NCBI GenBank assembly: GCA_963924555.1
Contig: OZ004582.1
Coordinates: forward strand, 2,418,001-2,482,000
DNA from: Crambe crambe
Lineage: Eukaryota; Porifera; Demospongiae; Poecilosclerida; Crambeidae
DNA length: 64,000 bases
Reading direction: 5' to 3'
The notes under the pieces were generated by a model, which made no database searches, was not told the origin of the DNA, and saw only the letters and a program-made list of their open reading frames with translations. Of this stretch, positions 29,940 to 42,282 are shown piece by piece (the first letter of the stretch is position 1; each line of letters starts with the position of its first letter). The translations under genes were made by a program, and so were the position numbers.

Positions 29940-31199
29940 GTGTACAAGCTCTAGCTATAATTATGCATATTACTGTTATATGCACGCTACCAGGCTCTAA
30001 ACTGGCCGTTCACCTTCTCTCAGGTGGGTTGATTTAATAACCATATACTCAGATAACTATTGTTATGGTCTCATTATTTTTTATCTCATACTGAATGATA
30101 TTCCTTTGAAAGGAAACAGATGCAATTAGAAATTGCAAGAAAGAAATTAATATTTTGATTTGATATTAACTAGTTCAACAACCGTTTGACTGTAAGTGAC
30201 TTTATTAGTGGTCCGTGATTTTGTCAGCTCCCCCCCCCCCCTGGATTGCTTGTGCAGATAGCAGTAGTGGCAGACACTCGCTCTCGTCAGAATTAATGAA
30301 GAGAGTATTAAGATGACGTCATTTCTCAATGATTGAAACTCAATCTGCTCAAGGGAAGCCATGGATTCTCCATGCACGACGCTTCATGGCTGATCATTCA
30401 TTACAACTGCTATAACTTTCCAGCCCGGCCTGGCCCGTGGCAATTCCAAACAGTTTCGATTCAATTCAAGTTTGAATAAGCCACAGGGGCACAAGCAGGC
30501 AAGAGTGAAATAAAAATGAGAAAACTGCCCCCGTCAGGTGGGCACGGTGGAAAACAGTGCATTGATAGGTGCAAGGTCCCAGGAAGGGTGATATAAGGAT
30601 CTTTTCGATATCTTCCTTGGTCATCTCTTATTCATTCACATAGTGATCTACCCTAGACTCTGGAATTGATCGATCGCATAGGCTGCATGGGATGCTGCCA
30701 AACTCATTTCTTTGAATAGTGACTGTATTGCCTTGGTACCTCTTTGGCCAAAGTCCAGGGCTGTATCCCAGAATTTTAGCCAGTTGCTAGATAAAAAGTT
30801 TATCGTGGTCCGTGTTTTAGTCAGACCCAGTATACAGCAATCTATGCGCAGTAAGCCCTTGCCTTAGTGTGCTTGCTAGTGGATGATGATCAACTCTGGG
30901 AACTTAACTGCCCATGGTAGTGTTGTGGTGCAGGGAGATAGGCGTGTAATTGTAACTCCACTTCAACTGGCTACAGCTATAGCGGTGAGTCTGAAATTCT
31001 ATTTAAAGCCCACTTGTGGAGATTTTCTTATGCTCGATCATAGGCTCAACAACCTATCTTCAGTTATTGTGTGAAGATAATTAAAAAGAAGGATAGCATA
31101 GTCGGTCTTTCAGTGGAAAATTTTCATCTATTACTATTATGGAAGTCAATTCCCACGAACTACACAACTTTTCAGTTGGATATTTTGAAGGTGGGCGGC
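29940..31199. other. Non-coding region
   Basis: No gene supported. A C-run lies at 30231-30241. The box ccatgcacgacgcttcatggctg near 30371 resembles boxes at 62610 and 62998. The 76-aa and 63-aa ORFs here have no features. Confidence 0.4.
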
Positions 31200-31250
31200 A
31201 CTCCTCCAAAAAGTGGCTAGTAACTCAAGCGGACCTCTCTGCCATGTGTT

Positions 31251-31562
31251 TCACATATGGTCTAGATTTTGCATGGCAGTTAACATGGTATGTACAAGAA
31301 AAGTAAAGTTAAAATCGACAAAAGCGAAACGTAGTTTTGTAGGAGACTGGAATGGTACTCCAGGAACTTGTACCTTCTCACTGCTTGCGAGCGAGATTCC
31401 CCTAGAGGCCTTATCTGAGGTTTCTTGGGTAGAGGAATGATCGTTCTGCAAGTCATCATGTTTATCCAGTTCATTATCCAAGGCATTCTCATCTTTCTCT
31501 TCAATGAGATCTAAAAGTTGGTAATGATGCTGTTGATCAAGCTCAACAAGCTTTTTGGCCAT
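31251..31562 (-). pseudogene. Possible BEL-like Gag N-terminus
   Basis: Minus-strand frame KKLVELDQQHHYQLLDLIEE then DENALDNELDKHDDL. It resembles the LD...L...E.E...AD helix of BEL Gag (compare LDSEMAELVPDDELEEEI in the gag at 10.7-11.8 kb). The later part (31251-31440) is not convincing. Support comes mainly from the primer-site-like sequence about 100 bp upstream (31669-31686). Confidence 0.35.
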
Positions 31563-31668
31563 GCCTTGCCTTCTAAAATAAACAAGAGAAGTTGGAGCAC
31601 ATAGTCAACAAGAGGACGACTTTGAGACAACCAGCGAGGGAATCGAGAGAATATTAGTTCATACCATA

Positions 31669-31686
31669 TCCAGCTCGAAGGACCAT
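31669..31686 (-). promoter_or_regulatory. Second tRNA-Tyr-type primer-site-like sequence
   Basis: Minus strand TGGTCCTTCGAGCTGGAT differs at one base from the BEL primer site at 11858-11875. It would mark the LTR/internal border of a second BEL-family copy whose LTR lies above 31687; no LTR partner was found. Confidence 0.5.
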
Positions 31687-32004
31687 TTATGACGGTGTGT
31701 CTTCTCCCGATAGCCAAGGATTAAGTTAGAATACTACACTGCACTGAAATTTTATTAAAGAATAATCAATAAACCAAGGTAGTCTGTATGCATGACATGA
31801 ACAATACCTCACCCAGATAATACCGTAGGTACACTGTTAAAAATGGGGTGTAAGTATACACCTAAAAAGGTGTACACTATACGCTTTAAAAACTCTACCC
31901 TTGGAGTGTAAAGTTAAGGTGTATATATTCACTACATTGGTGTATCTTTCATCTTTTTGCAGGTGTAAACTATACAACAGAGGTGTATATTATCTACTAC
32001 ATTC

Positions 32005-32162
32005 GTGACAGTCGAGGGTAGAAATCAAACTTTATTCACGCTTCTACTTTTGAAAAAAAAAAGTTCGAAAGGCAGAAAATTTTATTTTAAAGCATCAGTC
32101 ATGATAAAAGTAAACTTTGAAAAAAACGTGAATAAAGTTTGATTTCTACCCTCGACTGTCAC
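32005..32162. mobile_element. 158-bp MITE with perfect 36-bp TIRs
   Basis: 32005-32040 and 32127-32162 are exact reverse complements (gtgacagtcgagggtag...). It is inserted in a diverged repeat of ggtgta/tatac boxes (31850-32200). Target duplication unclear. Confidence 0.85.
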
Positions 32163-32799
32163 ATTTGTATATCCTTCAGGTATAAACTGTACCACATAGG
32201 TATAAAAATTTTTTGAATAATATAAAATAAGTAGCTAAGCAGAAAGCAGCTACTGCACATGATATAATAAATGAAATAACCAAGATAAGAACATAACTAA
32301 GACTAAGCTGCAGTGTCCATTCGTTTTAGTGAGGTAACCATTTCAATTACTGAAGGTGGATCCCTCTGGGTGTCATATATACTTAAAATATAGTGTTGAA
32401 CCATTATTAGAAGGGCATATAAAGTTTTTGGGTAGGCTATATCAAAAACAAAGTAAGTTCCAATAAGATGAAGTAAGGCAGTTTGAAAAATGGAGAATTC
32501 ATATTATTGGGTCTTCTTCAACTATAACATGAAATGTGGTTTCTTCACTGGAATAACTATGTAAGGAGCTTTCAACTGCACAGATTTGGCAAAACTTGAT
32601 AGGTCATCCGAATCCTTAAAAAAAGATCATAATCATTATCATTGATCTGTAGCTATAGTAAAGAGAGTTACCTTTGCAATATAGACTAGTCTTTCTTTAC
32701 ATGTCTTTGGAACCAAAAACTCCGAAAGGAGTCGGAAAGAAATAAAACCTGAACATGAAGCAGACAATACCATGAAATTCAGTATCTGTGTACAAGCAG

Positions 32800-33520
32800 G
32801 ACAAATAACAGACGCACACACACAAGACTCTCACAACAAAATTATCAAGACACAGATGGACAGCACAAACATTCATACAAGAACAAAGGAACCAGCTAGA
32901 TTTACACAAGAAATAAGGCAGTCTGACACCATTTTTGAGGTGTGCACTATTACGAACATGGAGAGAAGAGTACTTGTCATCACAGACAAATAACAAAGTC
33001 ACCAGAGGGGATACAGATGTAAATACACAAACTCTTCACACAAGAACAAAACCCACAGACACGCGCACACACAAAAAGATTCTCCAAGGCACATCATTGA
33101 GGTGTGCACTATTAAGAATGAGCAACACAGATGCACAAGACAACAAAAGCAAAGTCATCAGAGAGGGTCGACATAGATGCACAAACAATATAGCAAAGTT
33201 ATTAGGACAGATGCACGTGTATAAACCTCTCCTACAAGATAGACACAACACACAAACCTCTTCTACAAGAGCAAAGTCACCAGAGAGGACACAGATATAC
33301 ACAAAAACTTTCACAAAAAATTCATCAGGAGACAGACACACACGCACAAATCCCTCCTACAAGAGGAAGTCATCAGGACACAAACACACAATACACAAAC
33401 CTCTCCTACAAGAGCAAAGTCATCAGAGAGGGCACAGACACATGCACAAACCCTCATGCAAGAACAAAGTCTTCATCAAGACACAGACGCACACACACAA
33501 ACCCCTCCTAAAAGAGTAAA
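32800..33520 (+). repeat. Minisatellite, unit about 45-60 bp
   Basis: Irregular repeats built from cacacaaacctctcctacaa, gagcaaagtcaccagagagg and acacagatg. A 194-codon ORF (32935-33519) and its minus-strand partners read through it; the Lys/His/Thr-rich translation follows the repeat period and is not taken as a gene. Confidence 0.8.
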
Positions 33521-33599
33521 CAAACCAGTAGTCATGGGCCAACACAAAACCAAACCTCCCAGCTATACTAGTAACAACTATAATAAGAGAAATGAAAAA

Positions 33600-34970
33600 A
33601 AAAAGTAGGGATGACCATTGCTTTAAAAAAGTAAGGAAATAAGGGTAGGCTATGAAGAATGGAAGGATGGAAATGGGATCAATCTTTGTTCTGAATATTC
33701 AGCCAACAATCCCTACATATACGCACGGTGAGTGAATATTTGGGCCAATCCATTATCAATAATCACGAAGGATGTGCCGAGCCGCCACAGGCGGCTCGGC
33801 ACATCCTTCGTGATTATTGAAACTATAGTATTCAAGTATTCATCTATTCATCTTTATTTATTCAAATAATACTCATCGGTCTCATGGTCTCATCAACTAT
33901 TATTTTCAAAAAAATTGAAACTTGAAAAATTGCAGTTAGGAGGTGTGGCCAGCTAGTTGGGTGTGCTTTCATTAGAGTTCACCGGTTGTAGGAGGTGTGG
34001 CCAGCTAGTCTGGTTGGCTTGAAGACCGTTACTTTGACCTTACAAGTTTTGGCTAGCTAGCTATACAAAGAGCAGTATAGTTTATCCACAGAAGGTAGCT
34101 ACCATGAATATTTCTAGTTCAGTGGACTAAAATTCTGCCTAGAATGGTATGTCTATCATAACTTATAGGTTATAGGGTGAAGTATTACTCTGCTATAAAC
34201 AGGGGTGTACTTTAGTAAAGGGTCGGCTACGCCAGACTAGGTGTACTTATGATAATGTCCCCTTTTCAGGTTGATTGGCATCCACACCCAGTCATGCTGA
34301 CCCTACCAGACTAAGGATGTGTCCATATCCAGACTGCATCAATACCAGTGGCTGCTGTGTGTAACAATCTACTCTTCATTCTCAATACTCTTGAATACTC
34401 ACTATAATTTTGGATCCCTTTCTGGACTGAAGTCGGCTTCTGGTAGGCCGCTTCCTGTGGCATCCACTCCTACAATCATAATCATTCTGACCAAAGATCC
34501 ACAATTATCTGACATACTGTATCACAGCTAGCTATTAATTTTGTATCATATTTTTGTTTGCAATTGTATGAGAGTACAGTCAGATCACAAGATTCTTCAC
34601 AATACACTTCATCCCCAGCAGGTAGGTCTCTTCAGACTGTCTGGACTTTTCACACAGTATTAGTATATAGTATAGGACACTCTGGATGCAATACAGGCTG
34701 CCTTTATCTGAAGGACAAATTGGTGTATCTAGCTACAGGCTTCATATTTCACTTCTGCAGAAGACAATTAACTTTCCTAGCTATAAATTATACAAAGGTT
34801 GTGGTTAATTGTAATGGAGAAGTCCACATGTAGGTTATAGCTAGTAGCTATCCCATTCTACTAACCACTGTATATTACAGTTACATATAATAATGTGAAC
34901 ACCATAATGTTTTGGGGCAAAGAAATGTTGGGACCCATGTCATATTTGGATCAGCTATAGCTCTCCCACT
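33600..34970 (+). repeat. Dispersed repeat R2 (1.37 kb), copy 1
   Basis: Starts with gtagggatgaccattgc, then a ggatggaaatgggatcaatc box, gtgagtgaatatttgggcc, the hairpin at 33756-33820, paired ggaggtgtggccagctag boxes, catccacacccagtcatgctg, and a box gaacaccataatgtttt near the end. Copy 2 (inverted) lies at 47405-48786, and a short end fragment lies at about 45685-45765. The ORFs inside are not conserved in phase between copies. Confidence 0.8.
33756..33820. repeat. Perfect hairpin, 31-bp stem, 3-nt loop
   Basis: Arms 33756-33786 and 33790-33820, loop aca. The central part reads gccgagccgcc-aca-ggcggctcggc. Confidence 0.95.
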
Positions 34971-35690
34971 ATACAGTCAATTTCTTATTTCATTGTGGTA
35001 GAGTGAGTGTGCAAAGTTTGGAAGCCAATTGGTAGCCACTTACAAAGAGCAGTATATTTTCACTATAAAGTCCTAACAAGTGACTTGACATGCAAAAAAA
35101 TCGATGCAAACGCATCTTCCAAATTTTCCGAAGCCGAGAATTGATTTTTCATTCACAGTACCAAACTTAACCAGCTAGCAAAAAATATACTGATGATCAG
35201 TTTCCAACCAACTTGAATTAAGGTGTTTCACCCATATTTAATATTTATGGTAGTTATAATCTTCAACTGCAATATACAATGTTTCATATATGCATTATGT
35301 TGCTTTTCCATTTGAAAATTCTCACTGAGTGGTGCACAAGTGTACAAAAATTCTGAATGGTACATGTAGAATGGATGGAGATAATGTTGCTGCAAAGACT
35401 TGAAGGGCAAGCTGGACACTGTACACAAAGAAAGATCCAATGCTCAATGGTTGGAGTGACTGCACAGCTACAGTCCTGACTCTTGGTTCACTGGACTTGC
35501 ATGGAGCCGACATTTTTTCATCTGCTATGTACATAATTATCATACTAGAATTCTGCAGCATGATGAGATTGCTAGCTATGTGGCAATAGTAATAGCAGAA
35601 AGGTTGAATTATTAAAAAAAAATTTTTTTTATCCAAGCACTAGTTACATAGCTAACTAATATATGACAGATTCTGAATTCAGATCACAAC
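34971..35690. other. Spacer, no supported gene
   Basis: Two overlapping minus ORFs (35228-35440 and 35322-35636) lack motifs and disagree on frame. A/T homopolymers at 35612-35630. Confidence 0.35.
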
Positions 35691-35695
35691 ACATG

Positions 35696-38006
35696 TTATG
35701 AATGGGCCAACCGGAAGGTAACATCGATAAGAAACATCAATGCACTTCTGAAGGAGGAACCACAACCATTACTGATGTCCGAAAAAATAGAAGTGAAGGA
35801 ATATCGGGAATCAAAAGCCTCACGTCTGATAATCGTTTTTGCATTGCTGCTTTGTAGTGGATCGATCCCAAAGCAACATGGGTCAGAAATAGTGCCCCCA
35901 TTAAGGCTATATTGTTGTATGGCTGTTGTTGTTGATGGCAACAGTTGGGGATAAATTTTTCTTGCTCTGTTGTCAAGTTCCATCAAAGCATTTGGAATGC
36001 CTCGTCTCATACCACGCTTTCTACCACCTATTGTAAACATAACAGCAACTCGTGAACAATACACCTACAGAAATTTTCACATCCTTTCCCCCCCTCTTCT
36101 TTAATGGCTCCATGGTACATACGCAATGTGCATGGTAGATGGTAATATTGTAAAATATGTACTAAGTCCAACATCACTTAATAATTATTACCTGGTATGG
36201 GGTGAGCATTCCAGGAGGAAACAAAGTGGGAGGCTCCAACATTGGCTACGTGCAAGGTTAACCATGAACAACAATATTGATGAAGAGGATCATCCATACT
36301 GATTTCTCCTTTCTCTACCATGTCCACTAGAACTTTCTTGATTGGATAATTGATCCTTTTATTCACTTCAACCCATAGACGTTCAATGGTATGGTTCTAG
36401 CATGATAAAAGTTTGTTATTACAACATGATTCAAAAGTCACCACCACTGTTTGCGCACGCCCTTTAGTTATGACGATCGTGTAGCAGAAATATCTGAGTG
36501 AAAATATCCTAATTCCCAGATTTCTGGGGAAAATTGGCAGTGCAAACAGTGGATACCTGGCTCTCCTCTCCTCCCCCCCCGAAAAAAAACGAGGACACTC
36601 TGTGCCACTTACATTCTAGAAGTCGTTTGCAGATGAGGAGGTTTCCTAGTAGAGTAACGATGAGGAGATAAAGTTTTATTTATAAACAAAGACAAACACC
36701 ATTCCTTTCCTTTATCTGTACGCAATTGATCCCATAATCCATATTTCAAGATTATTTCCCTGGGAATTTATAATAATAAAGGCAGAAAATTACACACAAG
36801 ATGAAATTAATTCCTACTTATTTAGTCTCTGTTGAACCTTACCTATATAACTTCTCATAAATAATTCCATTACTCTTGACTGGCATTGATACAAAACCGA
36901 CTATTTTCCCACTAAACCCGTCTACCGCACATACATGGGTTACTCCGTATAGAACCAATTTTTCGTTCTGATCGATGTGGAGTTTTTCACCGAAGTACGC
37001 AGCAATGTATGGAACTGGGTTTACAAGTCGCTGCATAGTATTTCGTCTCTGCTGGTGATAGTTAGGGTACACTCGCTTAAGGGAAAGGCCAATTCTATGC
37101 TGGGAAACCTTGAATCCCAGACTGGCTAAAAAGCCAGTCATCATCTTTCGTCCGTAGGAATGACCAACCTATATAATATAATACCATAATAATTCAGCTT
37201 TTGGGATCTGAGAAAATGGGGGAATAACATTTCTAATACAATAGTGGGTTGGAACTTGGAGGCTTTACCATGGAACCATGCCACGGTAAAGTTTCTTACA
37301 GTCTCACGATGATTCAGTAATGGAATTTGCCCCTCCTATCACAACCACACCCACTAATCTTTCCCTCGTGTGAGCATTCCTCAGTAGGGGATGAAGTAGC
37401 TAGGGAATATGAGTGTGATATGGTTGTGTGATTATAAGAGGGGTAAGCTCTCTTGTTCATGAACTTTTTTGAACTTCACATCCACATACTTCTGAATCTC
37501 ATTAAAATTCCTTCACACCTTGCTTATGCAATATACTGCCCTAGTAGTGGTGTGTGACTGACTGTGCACAGTTAATCAGTCACACATCCATCACTACTGA
37601 ATTTTTGTGTATAGCTACACGAGCTAGTTAGACAAGCTAAATCCAGGTCCAATCTATATAGCGGACCCCAGAATTTGAAGTAGCTCTAGCTAGCAATTTG
37701 AGCAAAGTGACTTACTCAGGCAAAGGAATTGGGTCGATTCGAGATTAAACACCATGCATGCATGTGTATGATCAACTTACAGTTCCTGCACCATAGGCCA
37801 CTAAAATATCGAGGACCCCATCGCTGCACCTTGCAGTAGCGTGCAAATCGTGAGCCGCACAAAACCTCTTCAAACTTCTGATACTAATCCCCCTTACTCC
37901 AGGATAATAATTCCTCAGCTCTTCCACTATAGCCTTATGGCTCGCACCACTTTGAATGCGCCTTTTCACAAATGGCAGCAAGTTCAAGGCATCGAACGCC
38001 GACATC
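35696..38006 (-). CDS. Integrase-core (DDE) domain protein, five exons
   Basis: Minus strand. Exon 1 (about 38005-37781, MSAFDALNLLPFVKRR, a helix-turn-helix-like start with SIRSLKRFCAAHDL). Exon 2 (37168-36843: GRKMMTGFLASLGFKVSQHR, HIDQNEKLVLYGVTHV and AVDGFSGKIVGF with Asp candidates). Exon 3 (about 36759-36628: KYGLWDQLRTDKGKEW). Exon 4 (about 36391-36192: NHTIERLWVEVNKRINYPIK with the Glu). Exon 5 (36028-35696). Donors and acceptors are good except at the exon 3/4 join, which does not keep frame as read. This animal family is like a domesticated integrase; whether this copy is host-functional or mobile is unknown. No LTR or TIR seen nearby. Confidence 0.7.
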
Positions 38007-39312
38007 TTTCAATTTGATCTTAGGCTAGCACAGTAGCAGAGATTTCGTTGCTGGTACATGCAGCTCAGTAATTAAGAATTAAGAAAAATTACGTCATAAG
38101 GTGCAGTGCAGCGGTTCTGCAGCTGAATGAGCCGGTTAGTAGCCTACTTCTCTACTTATACTTCTGACGTTCTCCAGCCACTAGTGAATGCGCACAGCCA
38201 TGCCCATGGGAGATTTAGTAGAACTGAAGAGAGACGGCAGATCGTACGAAATGTCTGCAAGCCAACTTACTACAAATAATATTGGATTATTATTTGGGGT
38301 GAGTTAGGTGCTTGCATGACATGTGTTAACTTGAGACTTGTTACAATGTTTGTGCTGATTATTATTTCTTGAATTGTTATATAGCTGTATTTGGTGCATA
38401 AAGGTATAATGCATTTGCTCCCATCCCATGTAGTGCATGGCACACCTTTGACTATTTTTTTGGATATTTTGATAAATGGATAGCAAAACAAGGAACACAC
38501 CATGGCTTAGGACTAGTTTTTGTCTGTAACATTTTCTATAGCCCTATAGCTATTAGCTAAATTGTGATATATAGTACTTGAGAAAAGGAGCAAAAATTCA
38601 AAATGGAGTTATTGGTATTCTAAAGCTCTTAATCTGGAGATTTATATGGTTTTTAAATCAAATTTACACACCATTTTGTTCCTGAGTTACATTTTACATC
38701 TCATATATGAGCGTTTAACAGCTTTTAATGTTTTCTCAAATACTATCACAATTATGAGTGTATCTTTTAGAACTTCAATCAACATTGTCAAAAAAAAATT
38801 GAGGATAATCAATGCTGCAGCTAGCTATATAGACCAGCAGGGTCACTTTGGGGGGGAAGCTCACCAATCGTGTGGCCATAGGCCATGGCAAGGGGGAGGG
38901 TGCGGGAGGGGGATGTGTCCCCTGCTGCAAAGAAAATCTTACTTATTTTTGGAGGTGGCTAGTTCTCCACTAATTCCAATACTCTATTAGGGAGGGGATT
39001 GCATTTCTTTCAATGACTGGTAGGTGTGTCCTTGGAGCCTCAGATTCAACTACCAGCCACACCTAGAACACACCACATGCCACCTGCTGCTACTACAGTG
39101 CTTTGCAAGTTGGCAAGATTTAGGCATAGATGTGTCAATTCTTTATTGCCCATGCAGTCAAACTTTTGGACAATTCACTATTATACTCACACAGCTGCAT
39201 GCAGCTTTGCAAGTTGACTGCTAGGCATTGCTAGCATGAAAGTATATGAATAATGTGTGAGTAATTCCCTTTGATGTTTAAGTAACTCTACCACAAGTAT
39301 CTAAGTTACATG
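38007..39312. other. Non-coding spacer
   Basis: ORFs on both strands here (38270-38503, 38646-38990, 39024-39224) overlap one another and lack motifs. A gtggccataggccatgg palindromic box lies near 38871. Confidence 0.4.
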
Positions 39313-39314
39313 TA

Positions 39315-39768
39315 ATCTGGCGCAGCCAGCCCCGAGCGCCGAAGGCGCGAGGGTCTGGAGACACATAATACTTGGACTTGTTCATTTAGCAAGAAATCTG
39401 CTAAATGAATGAATATCATTATGTGACGTATTCTGACGTTTAGTGACGCGAAATGACGTCACGCGCCACTGGATGACCTCATTTAAAATAGCCACATGCT
39501 CTGCAACAACTCTGAAAGATGCTGCCGACAGAACTGCTGTTAGATTCGGGTACCAATCCATAGGATAGCGGTTGAAGTTTGAGCAGTTGGATGCTTTTCT
39601 ATCTAGGAGAGATGTTCCTGCGGTTCTGCCCACTGCGTGCGTAATGCGTCATCGTGACACATGAATAATTGGAAGCATCATCCGGCACTTCCTGCCCCGG
39701 AACAAGTCCAAGTATTATGTGTCACCAGACCCTCGCGCCTTTGGCGCTCGGGGCTGGCTACGCCAGAT
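39315..39768. mobile_element. 454-bp MITE with about 69-bp TIRs, TA-flanked
   Basis: Left end atctggcgcagccagccccg and right end match as inverted repeats over about 69 bp with three differences. TA lies on both sides (39313-39314 and 39769-39770), as for Tc1/mariner or related MITEs. Inside each TIR is a small palindrome (gagcgcc-gaa-ggcgc). The ORF 39382-39633 is internal filler. Confidence 0.85.
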
Positions 39769-40006
39769 TACAAAGTTAACAGTAATATTGGCTACCCCAG
39801 AAAGCCTTAAGAGCTGGAATTATTAATTTTGGCAGCTTTTCTGGTTGATGAGTAGCCTCGTCCCCAGGCTCTCGTGCGCATGCAAGGGTGAGGGGAAGAA
39901 AGAGAGCCTGGTACACACTGACTGCACATGTTCAGGTTTTTCACAGAAATCTGTGAATTTGTATTCTTCCGTAATTCTTCGGTTTGTTCTACATACAAGT
40001 ACAAAT

Positions 40007-41198
40007 GCTTAATACAAATGATGTCATCATTCAAATGTCAATAAAGGCCTTCAGTATCTAGTGCTAGTTTTGAAGAAGCCGGCCAGTGTGGACTTGGAGC
40101 CATTTTACAAAGGAAGAACACTTTCCAGTTGCAGTAATATTGCTTATTACGTAATTGTTACCAGGCAACTACTAGCTTCTTAGCAACCAGTCTTAACGCG
40201 TCATTGTCACCTGGCAACTACAGCAACCTCCCTGTGGTTAGGATATAGGTAATAGTTAGAACACGGTAGTCTGGTGATTATGGCCAATAAACAACCGAAT
40301 CCGAGGGCGCAGCCCGAGGATAAGGTTGTTTATTTGGCCATAATCACCAGGACTACCGTGTTCTAACTGTTATATATCCCCAGGGCGCACGATTTCATTG
40401 GTCGGTCTGTAGCTAGAGCGTAGCTACCCCTTAGTTACGAAACAAAACGAAAACTCCTGCCATGGCTTGTCCCTGTCCTGTGATGTGCCGTTGTTCAGAC
40501 GCCAACTCTAGCCCCGTGCTCTCAAGAACTACGAGGCTCCTCCCATGCCCACCACACCCATACCCAGCTATTAACGAGTTCCTCCACCCACGTTTTGTGT
40601 CATTGCTTAATACAAATGATGTCATCATTCAAATGTCAATAAAGGCCTTCAGTATCTAGTGCTAGTTTTGAAGAAGCCGGCCAGTGTGGACTTGGAGCCA
40701 TTTTACAAAGGAAGAACACTTTCCAGTTGCAGTAATATTGCTTATTACGTAATTGTTACCAGGCAACTACTAGCTTCTTAGCAACCAGTCTTAACGCGTC
40801 ATTGTCACCTGGCAACTACAGCAACCTCCCTGTGGTTAGGATATAGGTAATAGTTAGAACACGGTAGTCTGGTGATTATGGCCAATAAACAACCGAATCC
40901 GAGGGCGCAGCCCGAGGATAAGGTTGTTTATTTGGCCATAATCACCAGGACTACCGTGTTCTAACTGTTATATATCCCCAGGGCGCACGATTTCATTGGT
41001 CGGTCTGTAGCTAGAGCGTAGCTACCCCTTAGTTACGAAACAAAACGAAAACTCCTGCCATGGCTTGTCCCTGTCCTGTGATGTGCCGTTGTTCAGACGC
41101 CAACTCTAGCCCCGTGCTCTCAAGAACTACGAGGCTCCTCCCATGCCCACCACACCCATACCCAGCTATTAACGAGTTCCTCCACCCACGTTTTGTGT
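40007..41198 (+). repeat. 598-bp tandem duplication, apparently identical copies
   Basis: 40007-40600 repeats at 40605-41198 with a period of 598 bp; no difference was noticed on reading. Each copy holds a large inverted structure (40255-40370 and 40853-40968) with arms agaacacggtagt/actaccgtgttct and ggtgattatggccaataaac. A GC-rich 3' part (tcgttttgtttcgtaac on the minus strand) follows. The 65-aa ORFs in each copy are the same translation and overlap on both strands. Confidence 0.9.
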
Positions 41199-42280
41199 TT
41201 GCTAGCGACAGCGAAGCTAGCGGAAGGTATGACGCCAAATACCAATGGGCCTTAGAAATAATTTCTTCTTGTGGAAAATTGCAAAAAAAAAAGAAGTTTC
41301 CTTGTGACCCAGCACCAGATGACTTCTTCATTTTCCAACAATCAGCTATAAACTACCCAGAGACAGAAATAGATTCTTTAGTAATAGTTAATGACAATGT
41401 TATAGACTGATCGTTAACTTCATAATCATCTTCTTCCAACAGTCAGCTATAAACTACCAACATAATACAGAGACAGAAATAAACTCTTTAGTAATAGCTA
41501 GGTAATGACAATGTTATCTGATCATTATCTCATAGATTATCTTCATTATCATCTTCTTCCAACAGTCAGCTTCAGAAAACCTAAAACTGTTGTTATTCAT
41601 AGCCTGGGGAACAGTGCGTTATGACTGTGCGTTATGAGTCATAACGCACTTTACCCTAAGGGAGGGAATTTATGACAGTAAGAGCACTTTTCTCTATGGG
41701 AGTAAATGTATTAGGTGGGATATATATACATGTATTCTATTCCCTCAATTCCCTTATATAGTATGATTATATGTCCACCAGTAGCAGTAGCAGAGCTTAG
41801 CAACTAACAGCTGCATGTAGTTGTCCATAATTATTATGTGAGAAAATTACTCGTGACTCAGGTCTTAGGTAGGTATCTAGGCACTGTAACAGCAGGCAGT
41901 AGAGAGTGAAGTCTTTGTTTCCAGGCTTGCAGCAGCTGTCATGCTCAAAATATGCACTTGATTCCTGATTATTGCTGGCATAATCTACTTGTGGTAATGT
42001 CATGATAGGTTCTAGTGTGCAATGATAGATAAATAAATTATCCAGCCCTCTTCTTCTGTTGAATATGTTCAATATACTGGATAATTATTTTAGAGATAGA
42101 GCATTCCAAAATTATATTGAATCAAGTAAATATTTTGTAACCAACTTAATTCTACCTTTTTTCTTGTATAGTTGAGAATAATAACCTAATAAGTAAACTT
42201 GGGGGGAAATTTTGAGCACTGCTGGAATGAATGAAAAGTGAAAAGCACTCCCTCAGTGCACACTAGTATCAATATCATTG
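41199..42280. other. Spacer with short hairpin and duplicated cagagacagaaat box
   Basis: agctataaactacc...cagagacagaaat recurs at about 41345 and 41448. A hairpin gtgcgttatgac/gtcataacgcac lies near 41617-41652. No gene supported; the 116-aa ORF 41060-41410 spans the duplication border and lacks motifs. Confidence 0.4.
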
Positions 42281-42282
42281 TA

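Noticed and set aside
32935..33519. A 194-codon plus-strand ORF
   Set aside because: It reads through an irregular minisatellite; the translation is Lys/Thr/His-rich with the period of the DNA repeat, and a minus-strand ORF of similar length exists.
33600..34970. Coding genes inside repeat R2 (for example ORFs 34319-34531 and 34558-34833)
   Set aside because: The inverted copy at 47.4-48.8 kb shows these frames are not conserved, and they contain no known motif.
35228..35636. Two overlapping minus ORFs before the integrase-core gene
   Set aside because: Different frames over the same DNA, no splice signals linking them to the gene, no recognisable motif.
41060..41410. A 116-codon ORF starting MACPCPVMC
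   Set aside because: It begins inside the second copy of the 598-bp duplication, the first copy has the same start but a different end, and a minus-strand ORF covers the same DNA. No family motif.
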